Assembly: GCF_905475395.1 (NCBI RefSeq) | Contig: NC_058342.1 | Coordinates: forward strand, 1,932,501 to 1,996,500 | Direction of reading: 5' to 3' | Length of the DNA stretch: 64,000 nt | DNA from: Chrysoperla carnea | Lineage: Eukaryota; Arthropoda; Insecta; Neuroptera; Chrysopidae | Shown here: positions 45,151 through 56,559 of the stretch, piece after piece | Position numbering within the stretch: position 1 is the stretch's first letter | How the letters are laid out: each line of letters starts with the position of its first letter | The notes under the pieces: generated by a model | Databases searched by the model: none | Seen by the model: the letters and a program-made list of their open reading frames with translations, nothing else | Told to the model about the DNA's origin: nothing | Position numbers and translations under genes: made by a program

Positions 45151-45805
45151 ATTATTCATTTCTATGTTGTATAATATAACATTAAAACTTTAAAACATAA
45201 TATTTTATGAATTTGAAATGATTTCCAAAATTCATGCATGAATATGAAAAAAAACAGTACGTATTCTCTTACATTCTTAGTTTATATAATATGTATAAAC
45301 AACGCCCACAAACATATGGAGCACGCGTATTAGGATGATATAGAAACGTGTACCCTATGTCTAAAGCTTCCGCATTACAGACGTCAGGGACGTAAGTAGG
45401 CTAACCATGACTACTGATATACGCAATATAATAATTAGTATTAGTTGAGGTTATTCTAGATACCTTGTATCATTTCAATTGTGGGTGAAAGTGTTTTATG
45501 CCAAGTGTGAAATGATTGTATAATAATTTTTTTTAAATAATTTAATATTTATTCAATTTCAGGAATAATTACAGAGCATTTATTTGAGCGTTACAATAAT
45601 CCCTTTTAACATAGTTAATAATAATAATTTTTTATAGGTATCGTCAAGTACACATACATATTTGATCATATTTAATATAAAAGTTCATTTTATTAATATC
45701 AAAGTTCATATGTATGTATCTGTAATTGAAGATATTTTAACATAGTATATTATTAATTGTTTATTTAAATATTTGTTTATAATAGAGGATACTAAACAAT
45801 TGCAG
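45151..45805. other. Intron sequence before the LDLa exon
   Basis: AT-rich, with no repeat boundary seen. It ends in a weak pyrimidine tract and ATTGCAG acceptor at 45805. Confidence 0.5.
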
Positions 45806-45937
45806 GAAATGCATGTCATCCATATGAGCCATTCAAATGTCCTGGAGATGGAATATGTATTTCAATTCAATATTTATGTGATGGAGCACCAGATTGTCCA
45901 GATGGGTACGATGAAGATTCCCGACTGTGTACTGCAG
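45806..45937 (+). CDS. LDL-receptor class A exon of a prohormone-4 (IDLSRF-like peptide) type gene
   Basis: A 132-base exon between a CAATTGCAG acceptor and a GTGAGA donor, phase 1 at both ends. It encodes NACHPYEPFKCPGDG, then CISIQYLCDGAPDCPDG, then YDEDSRLCTA. This is one complete LDLa module: six Cys in the expected spacing and the acidic DCPDGYDED calcium site. The wording is nearly that of the LDLa module in insect prohormone-4 / IDLSRF-like peptide precursors, secreted neuropeptide precursors known from bees and flies; that assignment is from memory. The exon has no stops and normal codons, unlike the dead elements around it. Its partners in the window are the candidate exons at 37548-37665 and 46558-46691; the conserved C-terminal part of the precursor was not found. 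Confidence 0.88.
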
Positions 45938-46557
45938 GTGAGAAAAAAATTTAAATAGATACGAAGTGAAAAATGTACCTTCTAAAAGGTATCTAAAATA
46001 TGAGCTATAAACTAATTGTTAGGTAATGGCCAATTTTAATTTTAATCAAAAAAATAATTATATTATTCTGAACCTTGCCAAATATAACAACTGAAAGGGG
46101 GTAAGATACTAAACTACTGTTTGTGGTTTATATGCATATACACAATATCCTAATATGAAGTGCAGTATCATTACTAATACTACGTACATATTATGAGCAT
46201 GGTTTTTAGACATGACTGTAATAGACGTTTTATCTTAAGCTAAAAAAATTAACTTAATCCTAATTGAATTCAAAAAATATTTCTTTAAATTTGTAAAATA
46301 AAGTTGAATTACAAAATTATTTTCTAAAAATTACATTTTATTTAAAGCGTATCCTTACCGCCTGGGCCATTGTAAATATTGAACAAGGGAAATATACCCA
46401 TTTGCATTAAAAAGATGAAAGCAGGAAGTTTTTTCAGATTTTTCGGTCTTTGTTGAAATGCTCCAAATTACGGCTACGTTTTGTAGTTTCAGAAGCGTGC
46501 ATATACGATATTTTCCTTCATTTACCTATTACATTTATTATTTTATTAATATTACAG

Positions 46558-46691
46558 TCGTTGTTTCAAAACAGCCATCTCAACAAATCTCACAAAAAAT
46601 CGAATCCATAAGCCCACCTCCACGTGACTTCAAACCTTTAACACGAAAATTAAACAATTTTATATATAATTTTATGATCGCATATCGTTAG
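46558..46691 (+). CDS. Possible next exon of the host gene
   Basis: A pyrimidine-rich ATTACAG acceptor at 46551-46557 leads into 44 open codons in the phase required by the LDLa exon: VVVSKQPSQQISQK, IESISPPPRDFKPLTRK, then a stop at 46689. An internal donor (CAC/GTGACT near 46621) is also possible. It does not resemble the sequence that follows the LDLa module in prohormone-4 proteins as I remember it, so it may be a lineage-specific exon, an alternative 3' exon, or chance. Confidence 0.3.
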
Positions 46692-48479
46692 TTAAGTCTT
46701 TGAATACATATATTATTTGTTCGTGGGAATTTTTTTTTCTTTTTAAGTGTAAGAAATCCAATACTGAAATTTGTAAAAGTATTTCTGAATCATATCAATC
46801 GATATTGTTAAGCCGGAAAATTAATATTGTTTAATGCAGAATAAGTATATTTTTAAATATTCTGGGTGTCCCATAACTTGAGACTAACTCGAAAAGACTT
46901 ATAATATAAAAAGATAAAAAACAAGTGAAAACAAACAATCGATTGAGGTAATTGTTGAATTCCATGTATAGAATGTGTTGATTACTCTGCCACATTACGC
47001 ATACATACATGTCACACATACATAACTGATATTCCCACCTTATACATACTATACGGCTTGCGCATAATTTGCGCTCTCACGGATAAACAGTGATGTTTAC
47101 GAAAAAATTTTTCAAACAAAAGTTGTTTATTTTTTTATAAGGAACATTTTTTATATTTGAATTTTTGTTATATCTCTTACGGTTTACAAGATGGGTCCCA
47201 CGGATCAAAAACCCAATTGACCTATGTAGCTCCTTTACGAACTCAAGCTCACTTTTTGCGTCCTTAGCATGCTATAAAATTTCAGCTTGATACATCTTTT
47301 CGTTTTTGAGTAATCGTGATGACAGACGGACAGACTACAGACAGACAACCGGAAATGGGCTAATTAAGTGATTTTATGACCACCTATACCAAAATTTGGT
47401 TCATAGCACCAATATTTTTAAGCGTTACAAACTTGGGACTAAACTTACTATATCTTGGTATAAGAATGGTAGAGCTCGAAAAGTTTTACAGAATCAGCAC
47501 TATGAGATTGAGCTACACTTACGAAATCTGTTAAAATTCTTGTTCATTAGCCATAAGAAATAGAGCCATACTTTAATTTACAATGTTGTTCTATGTAAGA
47601 AAGAACATATTCTATTTCAAAATTTTTTTAAAAAATGTATACATTCAGCAGAAATCTAAAAAAAAAAAGTTTACATTCTTTGATTGTTCTTGAATTTTTG
47701 AATACTTTTAATAAAAATTTGGCTTCCCTCTTTAATTGAAAAACTTAACAATAAACCCTAAATACCATTTAACCAATAGAACCTGGCTTGTTGCTCTATA
47801 GTGAGCTCAGTTTAATTGGGCTCGACCAAAAACCATTCTATATAAAATCATGTACAAATATGATTTTTTACTCTATTTTAACCGTAGGGATTTTAAAGTC
47901 TTCCCGGCTGATTTAAATCGTTAATCTCTTTTTTACTTATTAAAATTTTAATAATTTTTTTTAAAGTTTAAAACTTAGCCCAAGAAGACTTTATTCTGTA
48001 TACATATGCTGGCGTACTATTTATAAAGAGTGGGCAAAAAGTCCCTTGTACTAAAAAACTGAATTCAAAACTTATATTCTGTATTACTCTTATATTTGCT
48101 GTCAGTAAAATCTGGCTATGTTTTATAATTTAAAACATAAAAAAAATTATATGTAACAAAGCATTGTATATATTTTGATGGTAAACATGATGAAAATACC
48201 GATTCTATCAAAAGCAGCCCCATTTTATGATCTAATTGTTCATTTCATGGAAAATGGTTATGATGAGATGATCTAAAAATATTGCGAGTCGACTTTATCG
48301 AAATTAAGGTATTTTCGCCGCCGTTTTATATTTATTTAAAAATTGATTTATTTTATACGGTACTAGCACAACCTTGCCAATTCGTTGGGGCACATTGTGA
48401 TATTTTATAGCAACATGCACGAAATACCCTTTTATTTGATACCCTAACTAATTGGGTATATTTGAATATAAACGTTTTA
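46692..48479. other. Gene-free stretch with a dispersed repeat
   Basis: Mostly AT-rich. 47150-47400 holds a dispersed repeat with GACCTATGTAGCTCCTTTACG, CAGCTTGATACATCTTTTCG and CAGACGGACAG, whose core also occurs at 16085-16235 inside a foldback. No coding region seen. Confidence 0.45.
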
Positions 48480-48770
48480 GAATAGATAAATGTTTTGATA
48501 AAACTAAGATCAAATTAGTATTCTATAATTTACCAAAAGTTCATTCTATTCATACTAAATTAAAGGATAAAGTTGAACCAATCTCCTTCAGTTTAAAATA
48601 TACCACATGAGTGTGAAAAATGTTATATAAGCCAGCCTAATAAAAATTTGATAAAAGACTTGACCACCATAAGAATGACTGCAAAAATATTAGCATACTC
48701 AATACCAATACTACAACGTATTAATGCTGGGGATAATTTTAAATTTTATTGTGAACTATCTTACATTTAG
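48480..48770 (+). pseudogene. Penelope-type GIY-YIG remnant
   Basis: The plus strand reads TKIKLVFYNLPKVHSIHTK near 48500 and HECEKCYISQPNKNLIKDL near 48605-48665, the linker and GIY-YIG core of a Penelope-like element (CEKCYIGQT-type motif), followed by remnants of the catalytic helix. Stops and small shifts are frequent. Confidence 0.55.
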
Positions 48771-50339
48771 AAGAAAATTGGTTAAGTAGAAAGAAAATTA
48801 GTGAAATGTATTTTACAGGGTGGCTTTTTAAAGTTGACATATGCTTGGAACTTAAAATAGTATTTCTACCGATAAAAATGGTTCAAGCAAAAAATGTTGG
48901 CTTTATAGGCGCACATCTTAGGCAGACATTAAACTTGACCCAGATTCAATGAAAAGCGGACTCTATTCCATATGTGGTAATAGATAGATGAACACTTTAA
49001 ATTAGAAAATTGTTATCGATTGAAAAGGTAACATTTTTTGTTCGAAACATTTTTTGGGAAACCTTAAAGTTTAGGCGCAAACGGACTGAAAAGTTTAAAT
49101 TAAAATAAAAATTTTTTTTTTAGTATATCTTCTGCGGAATCTATGCAAAAATTTGCCCTTGGAAAAAATTTTCCTAGACAAGTGGTTTATTTTTCTATAA
49201 AGCGCAAGAAGCTAGGATATGCAATTTCTTATAGGGTCTGATATTTTTGCTGTCAATTAGTGTCTAAACTATTCAGTTTACAAATAAATATTTCAAGCAA
49301 AAAATGTTGTTTTATAAATAATAACTTTCTAACTGAAAGTGTTCGTCTAATGTTTGCCAGTTATGAATAGAGATAGCTTAGATTGAATTTAATTTCCGGA
49401 TGAGAAGTGTGCCTTTGAATTTTCCTCGATTAAACTTATTTTTCGAGTTTCACGCATATACCAAGTTAAAAAAGCCAACCTGTATAAAAAAGAATAATAC
49501 GATTATTTTAAAAACCGATACCCAAAATTTACATTGCATTTATAGTTATTATTATTATTATTTAGTAACACTACCCACACTATCACAAACTACTAACTTT
49601 TACATATTTTGAGAAACTATTAATTTTAACAAATGGAATGAAACGTCCAACAAATGATCATAGATTGATTTAAGTAATTTATTTCCTGTGACTTATGCAT
49701 TTAAATTTAATAATAATAATAAAAGAGGATTATCGCAAACGGGTCACTTGGAAATAGCACTTAGATTTTTATCATGAAAATTGCAAAACCTCTCAGAACA
49801 AAAACAAACTGAAAACTTTGAAAAAAAATGAATGAAAATAATACAAATTTCGAGGGAAGTTTTTTTTTTAAATACTTATTTCATCACATGTAGATTCCAA
49901 AAATTTAGATCCTATTTTCCGAAATTCCAAACAAATGGATGTATTTGTTTTTGAAGCTTTCCTATTTATTAAAAATAGTTCAAGCTCTTATAGTCATTCA
50001 TTGTCTGTACAGGGAATTTCAACAATTTTACAGAACGTATCTTTATATATATATTTATATATAATTCTCCTGTCCGCGGGTATGTGACTAAACTCTTTTT
50101 AAACAACTGGTCAGATATTGATGAAATTTAGTTTGAATGATTTAGTTGGCCGCTAATGCTTTATATTCACAATTGGGCCCGGAAGGTTGCACAAGGGGTG
50201 GAGGTGCGATAAAAGTCAATTCATCGAACAGAATATCAACATCAAGAAGTATTGATGTGTGACATCAATAGAGTATTTGTCGGAAGCAATTACGTTACTT
50301 CTACTATATATGTCTGAAAAAAAATCTTCCCAAGACTCG
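48771..50339. other. Decayed repeats, no gene
   Basis: Two related segments share TTCAAGCAAAAAATGTTG near 48890 and 49290. TTA and TAA runs occur at 49545 and 49709. No coding sequence recognised. Confidence 0.4.
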
Positions 50340-50740
50340 ATTGGAAGATAACATTTTTTTGGACGACGACGAAAAAAATTAATGGTATCCCAGAATGTTT
50401 TGCTATCCTTATATTTACAATTTGCTGATGATAGGTCTTTCCTTTATTTTTAATGAATTTGTTATACTGTTTTTTAACAGTGACATATTCTAGCGTAATA
50501 TTTGATTCAAATTTAAGTTTTTTGCACTGTTTAAGTGATTTTTTTTAATCGCATTTAGCCAGTTTACACTCCTTGTCAAAGCAGGGATTGCGATGATAGG
50601 TGCATTCTTGGGTAATTGGTAATGGTTAATTGATAGCTTACTTCCCAGATAGATTTTACCAAATTTTCGTAGGCGCTATTGCAATCGGAAATAGCCAGTT
50701 TGTGGTAATTCGGGGGCTCAACATCATGGTTTCACAATAA
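50340..50740 (-). pseudogene. LINE polyprotein fragment between endonuclease and RT
   Basis: Minus-strand text in several frames: LAISDCNSAYENLVKSIWE near 50690, PCFDKECKLAKCD near 50580, KQCKKLKFESNITLEYVTVK near 50515 and KDSKTFWDTINFFRR near 50400. The pattern of a Trp/Phe-rich start, basic helices and K-x-FW is that of the linker preceding RT in CR1/Jockey LINEs. No catalytic motif is present. Confidence 0.5.
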
Positions 50741-51289
50741 CTAACCGCTTTGTTTGAATCCCAATTGATATGTGAAGAGAGACTAGGCGAGTCTTTATTC
50801 TTGATCTTTTTCTGAACACAAATCCACCGACAATTATTTTTACAATGGCAAATGAAATCAAGAATATGTACAAGAGTATAACTGGACTAGATATTTTGTG
50901 AAACTTTAGTTGCAAGACACTATCTAGAAAACTATAAAAGAAAGTAATATTTGAAAAGTGGATCTATTGATTCTAATTCCATACTAACCCCATACAATAA
51001 TATTGAGTAGGTAAAATGGGTCAAATAATAATTAAAATTCCGTTGCAAAGCTTAGTCCAAAAAACGAAAAAAAGAAACAAGAAAACAAGAGAGGACAACT
51101 TGGAAATCGAAACGAAAAATACCTTTTTTTTTCGTATAAAGTCGAAATTTTCGATTAAAAATCGAACAAATTTTTGGACATACTTCTGCATACATGTTAT
51201 ACAGCAGAATGAGAACGATCCGTCTCGCATTTACAATATTATAATAATTTTATATAAAGTTTAAAAGCGTACCAAAATTTTAAAAATTA

Positions 51290-51630
51290 TTGTTCAATAA
51301 ATTTGTTGAGACCACTTGCAAGCTTGTACTTTTTTAAAAAAAAAAAACAATTATTAAAAGTCCCATACGAGTTTTTTGGGCCAAGATATTCAATTTTCGT
51401 TTTTAAAACAAGTCAAAGAAACAAAGAGTTTCCATATTTTATACAAACATTAACCATTACAATATACACAATAAGTAAGAAAACAATACATACTAAAAGT
51501 TCATTAAAAATTTAGTCAATAAAAGCTTAATAAGATTTTAGATAACGATTTTTTTAATAAAATGGAGGCCAAGTGAAAATATGCCTAAAATATGAAGTCC
51601 GTTTTTTAATTATATTTTTAACATCCACTC
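51290..51630 (+). repeat. Partial copy of the 62.4-63.7 kb foldback
   Basis: Shares CAATAAATTTGTTGAGACCA, CCCATACGAGTTTTTTGGGC, TTTTTAAAACAAGTCAAAGA and the AAAATGGAGGCCAAGTGAAA block with 62640-63300. Diverged, non-coding. Confidence 0.6.
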
Positions 51631-52549
51631 TTCAGGTCATTGAAATGATATACTTCACAACTGAAAACAGTTAGAGGTATATTTAAAATTATAGAGTTGT
51701 TGATAATAAAAAAAATCAACAATTTTTCGCCGAAAAATGAATTGATTATCCAGAAAATATTTATTTTTTTTGGTTTCATTTTAATCTAACATCGCTGGCA
51801 TTTTGTTACGGAAGAACAAACGTGAATAAGAATTGTTTTTAGTAGAAATTCATTAGTTCCTGCTGTCTCATTTTCATCTATCTGTCAGAAAATTTCGCCA
51901 GAAAAGTCGCTAATTCAAAAATATTCTGCATGATAGTTGTTAGTATCAAAGATGATAATTTTTGGCAGCTTTTATTTGACCTTAAAATTGATAAGAGGTA
52001 GAGGCACGGACTAAATTAGAAAATGGTTTATTATAAAACCTTATTAATCTTTATTAATTCGTAGCCAATAAAATTTTTTTAATTTATCCTCTTAACATTT
52101 TCTCAGTGATCTGGGACAAACCTGTATTTCATAAAACCATTCGTGCTGAAGGTAATGGTTAAAAATTCTAAATTTTTATATAGCTTATAAAAAATTATTA
52201 ATATTAGTACATTTCTGAATCTCTGTATATTGTTTAATAAATATACTGACAAACTTCTAAGATTGTAAGGGATTTCAATGCAAACATTTTACGTCCAAAA
52301 ATTATAACTAATGCTTCGTTTGCGATATACAGGAACAAATTTGTGTCTTTGTGTGATAAAAAAAAACTTCTAAAAGGTTTTAGAATTCATTGTATTGATT
52401 TCACATACATTGATTACTTACAAATCAAGTTCGATTTTAGGCAATAAGTGAACTACTTCAAGTTCTCAAAGCCACAATTTTAGATGATATAGCTTTATTA
52501 TTTTTGCATTCAACGTAAAGTGCTATCAGCTTCAGCAACACATAATCAA
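51631..52549. other. No feature recognised
   Basis: AT-rich sequence. The last ~100 bases may belong to the Jockey fragment that follows. Confidence 0.4.
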
Positions 52550-53164
52550 AATTAATGAATGGACAAGAACATTGCGCGTAATTATCAATGAAACAAAATT
52601 CGCTGATATATTGTATTTACAGAATGTTGGGTGTTTCATCTCAAGTGAACATAAATAAAAAAATTATACCACGAGTTGATTGCTTAAAGTAACTTGGACT
52701 ACCCTCAGATAAAACATTTACTTGGTGCAGTCACATTTGGAAATAGCAAAAATACCTAGGTCTCAAGCTTTGCAAATATTATTGGCTTTTATGCAAGAAT
52801 TCACAATTTTCATTTCGAAATAAGTTATGAGTACACAAAACAACGTTTAAGAAAATTTTGGTTCCATGGGATTCAATTTTGGGGCACTGCTTCCAATTCA
52901 AATACTGATATTCTAGAAAGATTCCGGCCAAAAAAAAAATTCGTAGCGTAGAGTATTTTCTTGCTTATAACTGATAATATAAAAGTATTTCTTATTTTGA
53001 AAAAATTGAAAAGTTTGTACTTTGCTCTATTTCCTTTGGAAACCCGTTAATAATTCGACAGGTACTCTCTAATATAAATATTATCGAAGATAATAAATGA
53101 GAACTCTAGGATATATCAAAATAAATTTCGATTTTTGCCCCAATTTCCTAGATCAGTTTTTTGT

Positions 53165-53215
53165 ATTTTTAAAATACGTATTTTCGACTACCAAGTAGTC
53201 ATCATCAGTAAGAAT
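53165..53215 (-). ncRNA. Hammerhead ribozyme motif, 3' end of Penelope-like element
   Basis: On the minus strand: CTGATGA (53202-53208), extra T, perfect stem II GACTAC/GTAGTC with TTG loop, GAAA (53082-53085 offset; bases 53182-53185), loopless stem III ATAC/GTAT, then TT with predicted cleavage, and stem I ATTCTTA with TAAAAAT (one mismatch). Confidence 0.75.
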
Positions 53216-53520
53216 TAGCTAGTGATTACTCTTATTATAAATGTTACTCTTTGCTAATTTGGTGGCGGACTGCACAATGTTACTTTCGTGTATTTACAAT
53301 TTATACTGTTCACAGTATCTGTCATAGTATCAGTGGCGCTAGCCAATCAACTTCCATCAGTTGACTAGTGCTTGGCCAATGAGCGTGACACTTGTGCGCA
53401 AGCCTATTGGAGTATTTTTTGACGTTTAAAATAATAAATTACAAATCCAACCTAAATGAAAAACTATAAATAAATCACAAAAATAAATAATCTTTTATTT
53501 TTACAACGTATTAACAATTT

Positions 53521-54567
53521 TTAGAAATTCAACCTTGATTTTGGAATTTTTATTAGATCCGAATTTGGAATGGGTCCTTTGTCCAAGTTCATTGCTTCAT
53601 TACCCAGCTTTTGAATGAAGATGCTTTCATAAGCGTCTAATTCGCAAGGATTGGGTACTGATTTCAGGAGCTTAAGGTTTGATTTGTCAATTTTGTGGTC
53701 GTTTTCGATAACGTGAGCGGCTACACATGATTTTTCAAATATTCCATATTTTAAATGGCCCATATGTTCTTTGAATCTTGTGATAATTTGTCTTCTATCT
53801 TGTGATAATTTGCTGTTTGTATCTGCTGTGATGTACCTTTCAGTGTGTGTTGGTTTCCTGTGTATGTCAAAATCTAGTTTCCTAGAATTTGTGTTTTTGG
53901 AAATTCTTATGTCCAGGAACGGAATCGAACCGTCCTTTTCGATTTCGGTTGTGAAATCAATTGAAGGGTACATGTTGTTCAGCTTATTAAGAAAATCTTG
54001 TGGATTTTCTTTTTCTGTGTCAAAAATTGTGAAGATGTCATCAACATACCTGTACCAGACAGCGGGAAAATAAATGAATGTTTGTTTGGCTTGTTCTTCG
54101 AGGTCTGACATGAAGATGTTGCTCAAGAACGGAGATAACGGATTACCCAGAGAGGTCCCAAATGTTTGTTTATAGTATTTACCTTCGAAGGTAAACACAT
54201 TTTGTCTCATGCATAGGCGTGTTAATTTTACCAATTCTGTTACTTCATCCATATGTAAACCTTTATTTTTTAGCGATTTTTCCAACGCCTTTATTGCTTC
54301 TGGTATTGGAACACTGCTATACAAAGCTTTGACATCAAATGACACTAGAACTGCACTTGGTGCCAATTCCGTATCCTTTATTTTGTTAATTAAATCAATA
54401 CTATTTTTGACGGAAGACGAATCTGATGCGTTATTTAATGTTTGAAATTTGTTTACTAGCCATTTTGCAATTTTGTATGTTGGAGAATTTATACCTGAAA
54501 CTATGGGTCGCATGGATCCAACTGACAATTTGACAGATACTGTGAACAGTATAAATTGTAAATACAC
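53521..54567 (-). pseudogene. Penelope-type reverse transcriptase with deleted linker and partial GIY-YIG
   Basis: 348 residues, open throughout. RT motifs: RPIVSGINSPTYKIAKWL (residues ~20-37), VSFDVKALYSSVP (~73-85), FGTSLGNPLSPFLSNIFM (~135-152), and the catalytic YRYVDDIF (~172-179), then IPFLDIRI. Around residue 262 the text jumps from the RT end (TADTNSKLSQDRR) straight to the second half of the GIY-YIG domain (TRFKEHMGHLKYG, SCVAAHVIENDHKI), so the linker and the G-I-Y / Y-I-G half are deleted. The N-terminus is also shortened, because the ORF starts within the inverted terminal repeat. The element could not have made a complete enzyme. Confidence 0.88.
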
Positions 54568-54639
54568 GAAAGTAACATTGTGCAGTCCGCCACCAAATTA
54601 GCAAAGAGTAACATTTATAATAAGAGTAATCACTAGCTA

Positions 54640-54690
54640 ATTCTTACTGATGATGACTACTTGGTAGTCGAAAATACGGATTTTAAAAAT
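54640..54690 (+). ncRNA. Hammerhead ribozyme motif, 5' end of Penelope-like element
   Basis: Mirror copy of 53165-53215: CTGATGA (54647-54653), extra T, the same stem II, GAAA (54670-54673). Stem III has one change (GTAT to GGAT), which leaves a mismatch. Confidence 0.7.
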
Positions 54691-54850
54691 ACAAAAAACT
54701 GATCTAGGAAATTGGGGCAAAAATCGAAATTTATTTAGGTACTCTCTACTTTAATCGCAATAGTAGAACTTTAGAAATTTTCACGTACAAACACAATAAC
54801 AGTAATCTTTTTGACAATAGTGAAGAAACTCGAAGGTTAAAAAGATTTCT

Positions 54851-55139
54851 TCAACTACTTCAGTCACTATATTAATTGAACTGACACATAGTAAGTGAGT
54901 GGGAACCGTTGTGGATACCACTTTGTTATTTATAGTCTAGTCAACAAGTGCCTTTTTGTTCAAGTTTTTTCTGTATTCTCGTAAAATTATGAAATCAATA
55001 TTAACATTGGATTCGAAACTAGATGTAGATGAGTTTTGCAAAAAAGTACCGCCTGCAAAAGTTATAAACAATTTTGTGAAAAAAGTAGGTGCTTATTTTG
55101 ATCAAAAATTGCAAAAAGTAATTATGGTTTTCGAAATTT
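54851..55139. other. No feature recognised
   Basis: Short AT-rich interval with a 61-codon frame that shows no motif. Confidence 0.4.
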
Positions 55140-56200
55140 AAAAAAGATTAAAAGAGAGGAGAAAATTTCAATTTCCTAAAAAAATCCTGACTCCCGGAAT
55201 TGTTGGACCAATATTTATAATTTTCCCAGAAGAGTAAATTTCACTCCTATGTCAGACATTTAATCATTAAAACATATTTAAGCATATTAAATGTGAAAAT
55301 TAAGAAATAAAAAAAAGATAGCTAGTTACGGGAACTTTCGAGGGAATAAAGGTTTAAAACTTTAGAATAAATGTGTTTCTAAAAAAATTTTTATTTATTA
55401 TAGTATGAATAATTAAAGTTTTATAATTTGTATATTGAAATTATAAACTTGTGTATAAAAAACTATTATAAATAGTAAAAAAGCAACAACATACAGAGTT
55501 TTCATGTTGTAACCTATCCTAGATCTAATTGTTCCCTTAAATTCTGTGATCGGGCGACAACCGTTGTTTTTATTGTGGCGTTTTGATGACGATGACGCGT
55601 TAATTCGTGTCATAATTGATGACGCGTCCTAATCCTCATAATCGACGACACGAGCTCATAAGATTTTACCCAACCAAAAATCGTCCATCGCATATAGGAG
55701 TTGTTACTTAAAGAATTCGGACGTTTACTGAATAAATGAACGGACAATATTAGTGATAATTATAAATCTTACGATAGTAGAAAAATTGATTATCAAAATT
55801 ATTATTTAAAAAAACTTATTTCTCAATGATTAATTAAATTTTTCAATTTTTTTATTACGTAAGCTGTTGAGAAAAATTGAAAAATGAAAATTTTCCTACG
55901 GGAATCTATTAATTAATTTTAAGAATAAGTCCAATTCTATTCTATTCTATTGCAATTTTCATGCATAAGTATGAAAAAACTGTGAACTAGCTAATGTATA
56001 AGTCATAAAAAATTGTGATAAAATGTTTTTACTGGCGGATCATTGTTCTTTCATTTATCCAGTAAGTTAGAATGAATTTTTTTATTTGGAGTGTCTGATG
56101 AGGGCGTGACATGTGCAAGCCAAATTATCTGTTTTTGGCCGTATTTTCAGGCTCTGGGAAAATTATAAATATTGGTCCAACAATTCCGCGAGTTCGGACG
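55140..56200. mobile_element. Foldback element
   Basis: Inverted arms near 55145-55270 and 56085-56195 share CGGAATTGTTGGACCAATAT and AATTTATAATTTTCCCAGA with their complements. The interior has a less AT-rich patch at 55500-55660. No coding sequence supported. Confidence 0.6.
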
Positions 56201-56545
56201 TATTTTTAGAAAATTAGCATCGCCTGGCATGATTTGGTGGGGGCTTAATTAGCCTGGCAGATAATTTAAAGCTATATTTTTTTTGCGCGAGAAACGTACT
56301 TGAGGCACTTTGAAACTTACAACATTTTAAAGTCTAATATTCAATTATTCGAATTATCATCGCCTGGCATGTTTTGGTAGGGGCTTAAATAGCCTGGCCG
56401 TTGATTCAAAGGTATATTTTTTTTGCGCGAGAAACGTACTTGAGGCACTTTCAAACTCACAACATTTTAAAGTCTTATATTCAATTATTCGAATTATCAT
56501 CGCTTGACATGCTTTAGTGGGGGCCTAACGGCTGGGAGGTTGGGG
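56201..56545 (+). repeat. Tandem array of a ~138-bp unit, left
   Basis: About 2.5 units beginning near 56222, 56359 and 56498, with CATCGCCTGGCATG, GGGGGCTTAA and GCGCGAGAAACGTACTTGAG. The same unit recurs in inverted orientation at 58390-58940. Confidence 0.8.
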
Positions 56546-56559
56546 GGGGGGCATGGAAT

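Larger units (their letters stand above)
53072..54736 (-). mobile_element. Penelope-like element with inverted ends and 12-bp target duplication
   Basis: The target duplication AGGTACTCTCTA lies at 53060-53071 and 54737-54748. About 200-base inverted ends (53121-53320 and 54537-54736) each carry a hammerhead motif. A further ~50-base tail lies only on the 53072 side, which is the 3' side of the minus-strand ORF. The ORF spans 54567-53521. The structure (inverted partial terminal repeats plus a one-sided tail) is that described for Penelope-like elements. Confidence 0.88.
52550..54850 (+). pseudogene. Jockey LINE RT C-terminus, split by a Penelope-like insertion
   Basis: 52550-53071 reads LNEWTRTLRVIINETKF, then a decayed ...LVQSHLEI-type segment, then GIQFWGTASNSNTDILERF and SLYFALFPLETR: the thumb and the YGIQLWGTAS motif of Jockey RTs. 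After the Penelope-like element (53072-54736) and the second target-site copy, 54749-54850 continues with YKHNNSNLFDNSEETRRLKRF, the Jockey C-terminal tail. Several stops and frame changes; 5' part absent. Confidence 0.75.
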
